From NCBI GenBank assembly GCA_900766195.1, contig CAAFUN010000146.1, forward strand, positions 1-14,051: a stretch of 14,051 nucleotides of DNA, given 5' to 3'. The translations under genes were made by a program, and so were the position numbers. Positions 1-8,600 of this stretch are shown here, piece after piece. The first letter of the stretch is position 1; every line of letters starts with the position of its first letter. The notes under the pieces are model-generated. The model made no database searches and was not told the origin of the DNA. It was given only the letters and a program-made list of their open reading frames with translations. The DNA is from an uncultured Bacteroides sp. Lineage in GTDB: Bacteria > Bacteroidota > Bacteroidia > Bacteroidales > Bacteroidaceae.

Positions 1-78
1 AAGAGATATTCTTATATATAAGATTACCAAAATGAATAAAGATCTAAGGCAAATGATTGTTTATTGCATCTTTCTTGT

Positions 79-2394
79 TTAGAATGGATAACCTACTGCA
101 AAATGGAATGCAAAATCCCGACTCATGTTTGGATGGAAGATAGGATACCTGTTCTTTGTACTCTCATAAACAGGATTAATAGCTTTCATTCCCCCATCAA
201 AACGAAGAATGAAGAAATCCAAGTCGAGCCGTAAGCCAAGCCCGTAAGCTACTGCTATCTGTTTGTAGAACTTATTCAGCTCAAATTTGCCTCCTGGTTG
301 GTCTTCATAGTCTTTTAATGTCCATATATTACCAGCATCAACAAATGCAGCTCCTCTGAACTTCCAAAATAAACGCGTTCTATATTCTATGCTAGCATCT
401 AATTTTATATCACCTGATTGATTTAAGAAGTTCCCATCTCCAGCAAAAGAACCCGGACCAAGACTACGAACCGACCATCCTCGTACACTATTTGCTCCAC
501 CGGAGAAGTATCGTTTTTCAAAAGGAACTACACTGGCATTTCCATATGGTATAGCTATACCGCCCCCAATGTGGAAGGCAACAGCATTCCGATTATCAAT
601 CATTATATTTTTTCCATAATCAATATCAGTTTTAATATACTGAGCAAAAGGTATATTCAGCAAGGTATATTCTCCATTTTTATTCTTTTTGAGATGATTT
701 GCTTTTGCTATAAGATACAATAGATTACCAGCCGATTCAAAATTGAATCTTATATAATAAGCATTTCCAACAATTGTATTATTCAGTAAAGCCCGTCCCG
801 AACTATTAAAAGTATAATTATAGCCGGTACGTACAATCAGACGATCTTCGTAATTGTACTTTAAAATATAATTTTCTTTATTCTCCAAATAACGGATTCT
901 AAAAGAATCAGATATTGAAGGCATGTACAAATAGCTTATATCCAATAGATCAATACGATGCTGTATTTGTTGGCGATTCACGTTTCCCCACTTATAGCTC
1001 CAAGTAGCAGAAGCAACTATTCTGGAAAATTCAGGTCGCATCTGATAATTGTATTGCAAACCAAATTCAGTTGTTGCACGTATTTTCCGTTTAAAATCAG
1101 CTGATAAAAACGGGAACATAAAACGAGGAAAGTTAATGCTGGTTTCAGCTCCCAGTTCCGTATAATTATCATGATTATAGCCTGACTGTAAACCGGATAT
1201 GGCTTCATATGCACCGCGTAACTTAAATAAGAAAGTTTCCGATCCTTTGAACATATTACGGTTCTGATAAGAAACAGAGACTGCAGCTCCAAGATCACCG
1301 GCAGAATTTGTACCCTCCGTCTCAAAAGACACCGATTGATGTTTACTTTTCGTCAACATCACATAAGCATTCAATAGATTGCTGTCATTAGGTTGCGGCT
1401 CAATAAAGCGGATATTAGTATACTTTAATACACCTAAACGACCGAAATTAGAATAGGTACGTTGCACGTTCTGCTCTTTGTAAATCTGTCCGGGAATAAT
1501 ACGCGTATTATCTGTCAATACCTTAGGACGCAAGAATAGTTTATCCTTAAAATAAATAGGGAATGATCTATAATGTATTGAATCGTTTATATCAACTCCA
1601 TTTAAAGCAGATGATTGCATGATATCGTAATCTGCTATAAAGCTTACTTTCTTGACAATAAACCGAGGATGATTTTCTAAATTACCCGTCGGCGTCTGTC
1701 TGTATTGGGCAAGATGCAGGGTTAAATCTACCAAGTAAGTTCCACGAACGGTATCAGCACTATACGAAATATAATCTTTATTGAATTTATAATATCCATT
1801 ATTCAGCAAATTGGCTGTTATTCTCTGTCGTTCGTTATCTAGAGCCTTAACATCAAAGAGCATTCCATTTTTTAAATCGGAAGAGAGAGAATCAGCCTTC
1901 ATCAGTTTCCATATCTCATCATCCTTTATATCATAGGCTATGGAGCGAATTTTATACGCTTTGCCCGTATTGATGCGATAGTATAACTTTGCTTTCTTCT
2001 TTTTTATTTTCAAATCAAAAGTGGCACGAGCACTCATATAGCCCATATTTTGCACAGCTTTAGTCAATTCTTCACAAGATCGTTTTGCATCTGCGATATT
2101 GTAGATAACAGGAGCATCTCCCACTTTTCTCAGCTTCTTATTGAACCAATTTGTAGAATCCCTACCAGATAGATTATAGATGTATAATTGCGTTTTTACC
2201 AAACTGAACCACTTAGAGTTTGGGTTTTGACGGATGTACATTGATAAGTTTGAAGCTTTAACATCTTTGTTGTCACTAATCACACGCACTTCATCCAATA
2301 GATAAGATCCATCCGGTACATATTTAGTAGCAGAACAAGAGGCAAGTAAAGCTAAATATAGAATAATTATAGAAATTTGAAAAGACTTCTTCAT
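79..2394 (-). CDS. tamL: TamL: lipid-anchored TamA/BamA-family outer membrane beta-barrel protein
   Basis: The 771-residue product begins with a lipoprotein signal: a Lys-Lys start, a hydrophobic run, then lipobox L-A-S-C with Cys20. It continues with CSATKYVPDGSYLLDEV, typical of Bacteroidetes lipid-anchored TamA relatives. POTRA-like repeats occupy roughly residues 25-340 and an Omp85-type barrel fills the rest. The signature VRGW of barrel loop 6 lies at residues 637-640 (GGANSVRGW), and the chain ends in an aromatic beta-signal (VGYPF). The family assembles or inserts outer-membrane proteins, usually with an inner-membrane TamB partner. No tamB is visible here; only 78 bases lie downstream. 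An in-frame ATG 25 codons upstream (2469) was rejected because the lipoprotein signal starts at the Met at 2394 and a promoter box lies between the two. Family assignment is firm; the exact substrate is unknown. Confidence 0.9.
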   Translation of the reverse strand: MKKSFQISIIILYLALLASCSATKYVPDGSYLLDEVRVISDNKDVKASNLSMYIRQNPNSKWFSLVKTQLYIYNLSGRDSTNWFNKKLRKVGDAPVIYNIADAKRSCEELTKAVQNMGYMSARATFDLKIKKKKAKLYYRINTGKAYKIRSIAYDIKDDEIWKLMKADSLSSDLKNGMLFDVKALDNERQRITANLLNNGYYKFNKDYISYSADTVRGTYLVDLTLHLAQYRQTPTGNLENHPRFIVKKVSFIADYDIMQSSALNGVDINDSIHYRSFPIYFKDKLFLRPKVLTDNTRIIPGQIYKEQNVQRTYSNFGRLGVLKYTNIRFIEPQPNDSNLLNAYVMLTKSKHQSVSFETEGTNSAGDLGAAVSVSYQNRNMFKGSETFLFKLRGAYEAISGLQSGYNHDNYTELGAETSINFPRFMFPFLSADFKRKIRATTEFGLQYNYQMRPEFSRIVASATWSYKWGNVNRQQIQHRIDLLDISYLYMPSISDSFRIRYLENKENYILKYNYEDRLIVRTGYNYTFNSSGRALLNNTIVGNAYYIRFNFESAGNLLYLIAKANHLKKNKNGEYTLLNIPFAQYIKTDIDYGKNIMIDNRNAVAFHIGGGIAIPYGNASVVPFEKRYFSGGANSVRGWSVRSLGPGSFAGDGNFLNQSGDIKLDASIEYRTRLFWKFRGAAFVDAGNIWTLKDYEDQPGGKFELNKFYKQIAVAYGLGLRLDLDFFILRFDGGMKAINPVYESTKNRYPIFHPNMSRDFAFHFAVGYPF

Positions 2395-2427
2395 TCCTAA
2401 GTTTGTAACAGGCAAAATAATAAAGCA

Positions 2428-2463
2428 CAAATATAGATGTATTTTTTTGTTTAGAGAACAAAA
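2428..2463 (-). promoter_or_regulatory. Probable Bacteroides-type promoter of tamL
   Basis: On the minus strand, TATATTTG (2435 to 2428) matches the -7 consensus TAnnTTTG of the Bacteroides primary sigma factor. A TTTTG lies upstream at 2463-2459, spaced 23 bases, slightly longer than the usual 19-21. Transcription would begin near 2421-2425, leaving a leader of about 27-31 bases before the chosen tamL start at 2394. This supports that start over the upstream ATG at 2469. Confidence 0.55.
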
Positions 2464-2487
2464 ACTCATGCAAGAGCAACAGGTTTA

Positions 2488-2518
2488 TTGATTATATAGA
2501 AATATTCGTGTACTTTTG
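2488..2518 (+). promoter_or_regulatory. Bacteroides-type promoter of the RNA methyltransferase gene
   Basis: TACTTTTG at 2511-2518 is an exact TAnnTTTG -7 box, and TTG at 2488-2490 sits 20 bases upstream, the preferred spacing for the -33 element. Transcription would start near 2522-2526, giving a very short leader before the ATG at 2542. It is the best-formed promoter in the window and lies back-to-back with the tamL promoter. Confidence 0.75.
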
Positions 2519-2541
2519 TCAAACAGTAGCATTCATACACT

Positions 2542-3306
2542 ATGTCATTAAGCAAAAACCGCATTAAATATATTCGCTCTTTGGAGTTAAAGAAAAACAG
2601 AAAAGCCGAAAAAGTTTTTCTGGCAGAAGGGTTTAAACTTACAGGTGAATTATTAGCATCTTTCCCTTGTAGATTACTAATAGCTACACCCGAATGGCTC
2701 TCGAAACAGACCAACCTACCGGTGTCTGATGTAACTGAAGTTTCTTCTGAAGAGTTGTCGCGCATTAGTCTGCTAAAGACTCCCCAAGAAGTATTAGGTG
2801 TCTTTGAACAACCGTCTTATGTAACCGACAGCTCAGTTGTCAACCACTCTCTTTGCTTGGCATTGGATGATATTCAAGATCCAGGTAACCTAGGTACTAT
2901 CATTCGATTGGCCGACTGGTTTGGCATCGAACATATCTTTTGTTCAGCAAATACTGTCGACGTTTACAACCCCAAAACAGTACAAGCTACGATGGGAGCC
3001 ATTGCCCGTATAAAAACTCATTATGTGGATTTGCCTGAATTCATTTCTTCTTTGAAGAAAGAGATACCTGTATATGGAACATTCCTTGAAGGAGAAGATA
3101 TATATAAAAAGGAGTTACTCAATCACGGACTTATTGTAATGGGCAATGAAGGCAACGGTGTCTCCGATGAAGTGTCCCGATTAATAAACCAACGTCTTTA
3201 TGTTCCTAATTACCCAAAGGAAAGAGAAACATCCGAATCGCTTAATGTTGCTATTGCTACAGCAGTTGTATGCTCCGAGTTTCGGCGACAGGCTGCATTA
3301 AAGTAA
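2542..3306 (+). CDS. TrmH/SpoU-family RNA 2'-O-ribose methyltransferase
   Basis: This 254-residue protein has the two-domain layout of SPOUT enzymes that transfer a methyl group from S-adenosylmethionine to a ribose 2'-OH in tRNA or rRNA. The N-terminal part (about 1-95) is a substrate-binding domain beginning with the typical SLSKNRIKYIRSLELKKNR and a later LAEGFKL. The trefoil-knot catalytic domain carries motif 1 (DPGNLGTIIR, 113-122, with the probable catalytic Arg122), the NPKTVQATMGA segment (143-153), motif 2 (IVMGNEGNGVS, 198-208) and motif 3 (SESLNVAIA, 231-239). All key residues are present and the length is normal. The gene has its own promoter, and its last 16 codons overlap the 3' end of the convergent gene at 3257-3598. 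Which RNA and nucleotide are modified cannot be read from the sequence. Confidence 0.93.
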   Translation: MSLSKNRIKYIRSLELKKNRKAEKVFLAEGFKLTGELLASFPCRLLIATPEWLSKQTNLPVSDVTEVSSEELSRISLLKTPQEVLGVFEQPSYVTDSSVVNHSLCLALDDIQDPGNLGTIIRLADWFGIEHIFCSANTVDVYNPKTVQATMGAIARIKTHYVDLPEFISSLKKEIPVYGTFLEGEDIYKKELLNHGLIVMGNEGNGVSDEVSRLINQRLYVPNYPKERETSESLNVAIATAVVCSEFRRQAALK

Positions 3307-3598
3307 AATTATAGGGATACAAGTGATAGATGGAATAATCGTTCAAGGATATTAGTCTGTCATCAATCGTTTCGTCTCTTTTCAGAGCTATGCTATTTTC
3401 TTTTAGATAGTGATTAAGTGAATGTTGAAGTTGAGACCGAGGAAATAGGACGATTACACCCGGAAGCCATTCCACTGACGGTAACTCTTCTTTAAGCGGA
3501 AATAACCTTATAGCTTCATTATCTACCTCAAGCACACAAAACTTTAGCCATTCTTTATAAGGAGACAACACAAAATGTGAGGCATATCGCTTCATCAT
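3257..3598 (-). CDS. Conserved-looking protein of unknown function, last gene of the ileS operon
   Basis: I cannot name this 113-residue protein. It starts 3 bases after the stop of the DUF4296 gene, as expected of a translationally coupled operon member, which is the main reason to believe it is real. The start is one of two adjacent ATGs (3598 or 3595). There is no signal peptide or membrane segment. Its first 50 residues (MKRYASHFVLSPYKEWLKF, then a VLEVDN strand, then EWLPGVIVLFP) recall the small beta-sandwich domain that opens many metal-dependent amidohydrolases, ending where those proteins continue into the metal-binding barrel. No His-x-His metal motif or barrel follows. The tail (YHLYPYNFTLMQPV) is aromatic-rich. 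The 3' end overlaps the convergent methyltransferase gene by 50 bases. Confidence 0.7.
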   Translation of the reverse strand: MMKRYASHFVLSPYKEWLKFCVLEVDNEAIRLFPLKEELPSVEWLPGVIVLFPRSQLQHSLNHYLKENSIALKRDETIDDRLISLNDYSIYHLYPYNFTLMQPVAETRSIQLL

Positions 3599-3601
3599 GA
3601 T

Positions 3602-4588
3602 TTAGTGTGTTGGAGAACCGGCAGGCTTCACCGCCTCATTCTCCACTTTCCGGAGTTGTCTTTTAGGAACTGCTCTGATGCGATCATGTTCTGTTCTTCT
3701 TATTTGAGATTCGGGAACAGGCGAAGTCACCGGTTGTGAAGTTTGAGGTGCCTCTTTAGCATTAGCAGGCATACTGTCTTTCTTCGCATGAGCAATTGAA
3801 TCAGACTTAGCAGGAGTTTTATCCTTTTGAACACGGTAACGCATTAAGGAAATCTTATCAAGTATTACCATTTTGTTTTTTGGATCTGAAGGATAGTAAA
3901 CAAAACCTCTAACTTCTTTCACTGCCATGCTATCTGCTGTTAAGTTGAAAGTTTGTACACTATTCCCAAACACTCTTCGGGATGTACTAATCAAACTGTC
4001 ATTCTGTAACAAGAGCTGCATCGAAATAACCGGAGCATATACATCTCCTGGAGAACCCTTAGGGAAATGAAAACGCACTGTCCAGTGAAAGCTATCGCAC
4101 AACTTAAAGTTGGCATCCGACGGATATTTAAAAGTTACTTTGTTGTTGAAAGGTAATCCCGTTAAGCGATAAATCTTTTGCCAAGCCCAGAGGTTCACAC
4201 TATCTCCAGGTTCGCTTTCTTTGGGTGTATCACTACGCATGGCAATAGTATGGTCAAGAGCTGCTCTTTCTCCTTTTAGCCGTGCAGATACCTTTTCATA
4301 GATAGTAGCTAATACGTCCGGATTGGTAGAGAACCAGACCATCGACGAATCAAAATCAGCCTGAGTGACCCCATGGCTTTTCAAAGCCGATTCAATATAT
4401 AAAACTCTCTTATAGTTCTCCGAATAAGGAAGCTGTTCACCCATTGCCTTAGCAATGTGATAATCATAAAGCACCTCTTCCATCTTAGAATCGGACATGA
4501 CACCTTTGGGCCTCTTTACCTCACAGGAAAACAGGCAAAATACTGATAAAAGTATTATAAACCAACGGCATCGATACATCCTCTTCAT
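3602..4588 (-). CDS. DUF4296-type lipoprotein
   Basis: The 328-residue protein opens with a basic and hydrophobic signal followed by lipobox L-F-S-C, so Cys22 should be lipidated. After this comes a segment typical of DUF4296 in Bacteroidetes (MEEVLYDYHIAKAMGEQLP, roughly residues 36-54, extending to about 110), predicted mostly helical with the FDSSMVWFSTNPD motif. The middle part (about 135-255) looks beta-rich. The last 75 residues are rich in Pro, Ala, Ser and Lys/Arg and probably disordered. The function of the family is not known. Its ATG overlaps the lspA stop codon by one base (TAATG), so it is probably translated by ribosomes finishing lspA. LspA would cleave this protein's signal peptide, so enzyme and substrate are co-expressed. 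Confidence 0.85.
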   Translation of the reverse strand: MKRMYRCRWFIILLSVFCLFSCEVKRPKGVMSDSKMEEVLYDYHIAKAMGEQLPYSENYKRVLYIESALKSHGVTQADFDSSMVWFSTNPDVLATIYEKVSARLKGERAALDHTIAMRSDTPKESEPGDSVNLWAWQKIYRLTGLPFNNKVTFKYPSDANFKLCDSFHWTVRFHFPKGSPGDVYAPVISMQLLLQNDSLISTSRRVFGNSVQTFNLTADSMAVKEVRGFVYYPSDPKNKMVILDKISLMRYRVQKDKTPAKSDSIAHAKKDSMPANAKEAPQTSQPVTSPVPESQIRRTEHDRIRAVPKRQLRKVENEAVKPAGSPTH

Positions 4589-5214
4589 TATTTTTTCAGG
4601 GCGTGGTAAGAATCGTTCAGATACTTACTATAGAACAGTAATAAAGCTATAATACCACAACTGATAGAAGCATCGGCAAAATTAAATATCGGACTAAAGA
4701 AGATAAAATGTTCACCTCCCACAAAAGGTATCCATTGCGGCCAATTGGCATCAATGATAGGGAAGTAAAACATATCCACTACTTTACCATAGAGCAAAGG
4801 TGCATATCCCCCACCTGAAGGAAGGAACGATGCTATTTGATAATTCGTACTCTCACTAAAGAGGATACCATAGAATACACTGTCGATAATGTTTCCTAAA
4901 GCTCCTGTCAGTATAAGAGATACACAGACGATATATCCCGTCTTAAGTCCTTGTTTTACAATCTTAGCTAGGTACCAGCCTATCAGACCTACAGCAACAA
5001 TACGGAAAAGAGTTAGAAATAACTTCCCGAATATCTCCATGCCAAAAGCCATGCCATTATTCTCAGTAAAGTAAATGTAGCACCAGTCGGTCACATGTAT
5101 GTTCTCATGCCAATACATGTTGGTTTTAACCAAAACTTTAATTACCTGATCTATAATTAATACAGAAAAGATAACAAGTATGGCAATGCGTCCCTTCGTG
5201 AAGAATTTATTCAT
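4588..5214 (-). CDS. lspA: Lipoprotein signal peptidase (signal peptidase II)
   Basis: LspA is the inner-membrane aspartic protease that removes signal peptides of prolipoproteins before the lipid-modified Cys. The 208-residue protein shows four hydrophobic segments (about 9-28, 66-84, 92-110 and 174-196), the FTENNGMAFGM motif (49-59) after the first, and two catalytic Asp motifs: GALGNIID (Asp111) and FNFADASIS (Asp181). It is longer than the roughly 165 residues of enterobacterial LspA because of an insertion between the two catalytic motifs (about 115-172), which includes a Gly-rich stretch and VVDMFYFP. I read this as the Bacteroidetes form of the enzyme. It starts 3 bases after the TraR/DksA gene and overlaps the next lipoprotein gene by one base. 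An ileS-lspA association is also known from Proteobacteria. Confidence 0.96.
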   Translation of the reverse strand: MNKFFTKGRIAILVIFSVLIIDQVIKVLVKTNMYWHENIHVTDWCYIYFTENNGMAFGMEIFGKLFLTLFRIVAVGLIGWYLAKIVKQGLKTGYIVCVSLILTGALGNIIDSVFYGILFSESTNYQIASFLPSGGGYAPLLYGKVVDMFYFPIIDANWPQWIPFVGGEHFIFFSPIFNFADASISCGIIALLLFYSKYLNDSYHALKK

Positions 5215-5217
5215 CTT

Positions 5218-5598
5218 TTATTTTTTTCCACCATTCTTAGCTTCAATGCTCAATGTAGCATGAGGAACTGCACGTAAACGTTCGGCAGGAATGAGCTTAC
5301 CTGTTTCACGACAGATACCATAAGTCTTATTCTCAATACGAATAAGTGCGGCTTGTAATCCTTGGATAAACTTCAATTGACGTTGTGCCAAACGGGTAGT
5401 TTCCTCCTTAGACAATGTATTAGCACCTTCTTCAAGTACTTTATATGTTGGGGATGTATCGTCAGTATCATTACCATCAGCTCCGGTCAAACTGGCCTTC
5501 AACTGTTCGTAATCTCTTTGAGCTAACTCCAGTTTTTCTAAAATAATGGAGCGGAATTCTTCCAACTCAGCATCCGAATATCTCGTTCTTTCTGTCAT
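5218..5598 (-). CDS. TraR/DksA-family transcription regulator with degenerate zinc finger
   Basis: The 126-residue product has the DksA plan: a long helical hairpin (about 8-88) with an acidic turn (GNDTDDTSP, 42-50) at the tip, then a small globular end with YGICRETGKLIPAERLRAVP. DksA proteins insert the coiled-coil tip into the RNA polymerase secondary channel and modulate initiation, often with ppGpp. Here only Cys96 of the expected four zinc cysteines remains; its C-x-x-C partner position is Thr99, and no CxxC follows at the end. The hydrophobic frame of the finger (ICRETGKLI, RAVPHATL) is retained, so the fold may persist without zinc. The gene lies 28 bases after ileS and 3 bases before lspA. 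I cannot tell whether it acts as a true ppGpp cofactor. Confidence 0.88.
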   Translation of the reverse strand: MTERTRYSDAELEEFRSIILEKLELAQRDYEQLKASLTGADGNDTDDTSPTYKVLEEGANTLSKEETTRLAQRQLKFIQGLQAALIRIENKTYGICRETGKLIPAERLRAVPHATLSIEAKNGGKK

Positions 5599-5626
5599 AA
5601 TTGTACATTTTAAATAGGTTAGTATA

Positions 5627-8600
5627 TTATTCTTTTACAACGCTAATAGTTAAAGAAAAATCATCAAAACTTAGTTCTACCCCATTCTCTACTTTATCTA
5701 CGAGCACTAATGAAACTCCTAAAACTTGGTTACAAATATAGCCATTATATTCATTGACCGCATCATCGGTTTGGGGATTTTTAGATAAGAATATTTTTAT
5801 CTTATCCGTTATCTCAAAACCACTTGATTTGCGAATATTTTGAATTCTATTTACCAGTTCACGGGCAATGCCTTCGCGACGAAGTTCTTCGGTTACTGTA
5901 ACTTCAAGAGCTACAGTAAGTTTGCCTTCATTGCCTACAAGCCATCCGGGAATATCTTCGCTGAATACTTCAACGTCAGCAACATCAACCGTTACTTCTT
6001 CGCCTGCCACATTCAGTTTATAAGTACCGTTCTTCTCCAATTCGGCTATAGCGTCTTGTGACATTTCAGATACAGCAGTAGCTACAGCTTTCATTTGTTT
6101 ACCAAACTTAGGCCCCATCTTCTTGAAATCACATTTCACCTTCTTCACCAATACTCCGGCGGCACCTTCTACAAAGCGAACTTCTTTCACGTTTACTTCA
6201 CTCATGATCAATGCTTTTACGGCATCAATGTGAGCACGCTGCACATCATCTACCACCGGTATCATAATACACTCCAGCGGTTGACGTACTTTAATATTCA
6301 CTTTACGACGCAAAGCCAGTACCATAGAAGTGACATCCTGAGCCATCTGCATACGAGCCTCCAGTTCCTTATCTATCACTGTTTCATCGCAAACCGGGAA
6401 TTTGGCTAAGTGTACCGATACTACGTTATCTCTTCCTGTTGCAGTTATCAAATCCATGTAGAGTTGATCCGAATAGAAAGGAGATATAGGAGCCATCAGC
6501 TTAGCCACGGTTTCTAAACAAGTATATAACGTTTGATAAGCAGATAGTTTGTCTTCCGTCATTCCACCACCCCAGAAACGTTTACGGTTCAGGCGAACGT
6601 ACCAGTTGGATAAATTGTCATTCACAAAGTCGGATATCAGACGTCCTGCCTTAGTTGGCTCGTAGTCATTATAGCAAGCATCCACTTCCTTTGTTAGCGA
6701 ATTAAGCAAAGAGAGTATCCAACGATCTATCTCCGGGCGTTCGGCCAGTGCGATATCCGCTTCTTTATATTCAAATGAATCTACATTGGCATAAAGGGCA
6801 AAGAAAGAATAAGTGTTATACAATGTTCCGAAGAACTTGCGTCGCACCTCTTCGATGCCATCCATATCAAATTTCAGATTGTCCCACGGCGAAGAGTTGG
6901 TGATCATATACCAACGCAACGGATCAGATCCATACTTCTCTATCGTTGAGAACGGATCAACAGCATTGCCTAAACGCTTAGACATTTTGTTACCGTTTTT
7001 ATCGAGTACCAAACCGTTGGAAACTACAGCTTTGAAAGAAACACTGTCAAAGACCATAGATGCAATGGCGTGGAGTGTAAAGAACCAACCACGGGTTTGA
7101 TCTACACCTTCGGCAATGAAATCGGCAGGAAATACCTCATGGCTGTCCAGCAATTCTTTATTCTCAAACGGATAATGAATTTGGGCATAAGGCATGGAGC
7201 CCGAATCAAACCAAACGTCAATCAGGTCTGTCTCGCGCTTCATCGGTTTGCCGTCTTTGGACACCAAAATGATATCATCTACATACGGACGATGCAAATC
7301 TATTTTCTCATAATTCTCTTTAGAGTACTGACCCGGAACAAAGCCATTATCTTTATAAGGATTAGACTTCATCAATCCGGCAGCAACAGATTTCTCTATT
7401 TCATTATATAGTTCTTCTACAGACTCTATGCACTTTTCATCACTGTTATCTTCCGTACGCCATACAGGAAGCGGTGTTCCCCAATAGCGAGAACGGCTAA
7501 GATTCCAGTCATTCAGATTCTCCAACCATTTGCCGAAACGTCCCGTACCCGTACTTTCAGGTTTCCATTTAATGGTTTTATTGAGTTCAATCATACGCTC
7601 CTTGCAAGCGGTGGAACGGATAAACCAACTATCCAACGGATAATAAAGTACAGGTTTGTCCGTACGCCAGCAGTGCGGATAATTGTGCACATGCTTTTCT
7701 ATCTTGAATGCCCGATTGTTCACTTTCAACATCATACAAAGACTGATATCAAGTGTTTCGTCCTTATCGGTCAGTCGAGGATCATAGTCATTCTTCACAA
7801 ATCGACCTTCGTATTCTTTATAAAGTGCAACATTTACGTGCTCCTTTACAAAGTTCTCATCCAGCTCGTCCAAAAAATAGAACTTACCTGTCAAGTCGAC
7901 CATCGGGCGCAACTCTCCTTTTTTGTTGATCAGTTGCAACGGAGGTACACCGGCTGCTTTAGCTACCAGAGCATCATCCGCACCAAATGTTGGAGCGATA
8001 TGCACGATACCCGTACCGTCTTCCGTAGTGACATAGTCACCCGGTATCACACGGAAAGCACCTTCACCCGGACTTACCCAAGGCATCAATTGCTCGTATT
8101 CCATGCCTACAAGATCAGTACCCTTATATTCGGCAACAACCTTAAACGGAATGAGCTTGTCGCCCTGTTTGTAATCTTCGAGGGCAATACCTTCTGCCTT
8201 TTGGTTGAAATGCGTATACAACAATGCTTTAGCCAATACCACTGTGATCTTTTCACCTGTATAGCCATTGTAGCTTTGCACGGCTACATAATCTATCTTT
8301 GGACCTACACAAAGTGCGGTGTTAGAAGGCAATGTCCATGGAGTAGTAGTCCATGCTATGAAATATGGAGTACCCCATGTCGTCATTTCAGGCTTCGGGT
8401 TCTTCATTTTAAATTGGGCAACCACCGTAGTGTCTTTTACATCACGATAGCATCCGGGTTGATTCAGCTCATGAGAGCTTAATCCTGTGCCGGCAGCCGG
8501 AGAATAAGGCTGAATGGTATAACCCTTATAAAGAAGACCTTTCTTATAAAGTTGCTTCAGCAGCCACCACAAGGTTTCGATATAACGATTGTCATACGTG

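Noticed and set aside
10..23. AT-only-flanked palindrome TCTTATATATAAGA downstream of tamL, considered as a terminator.
   Set aside because: The stem is almost all A/T and lacks a U-tract, so it is too weak to call.
2395..2469. In-frame 25-codon N-terminal extension of the TamL protein from the ATG at 2469.
   Set aside because: It would bury the lipoprotein signal peptide, and a promoter -7 box lies between this ATG and the chosen start.
7673..8482. A 269-codon open frame on the plus strand opposite ileS.
   Set aside because: It is a shadow of the ileS coding strand; the product has no recognisable motifs, and ileS is intact and certain.
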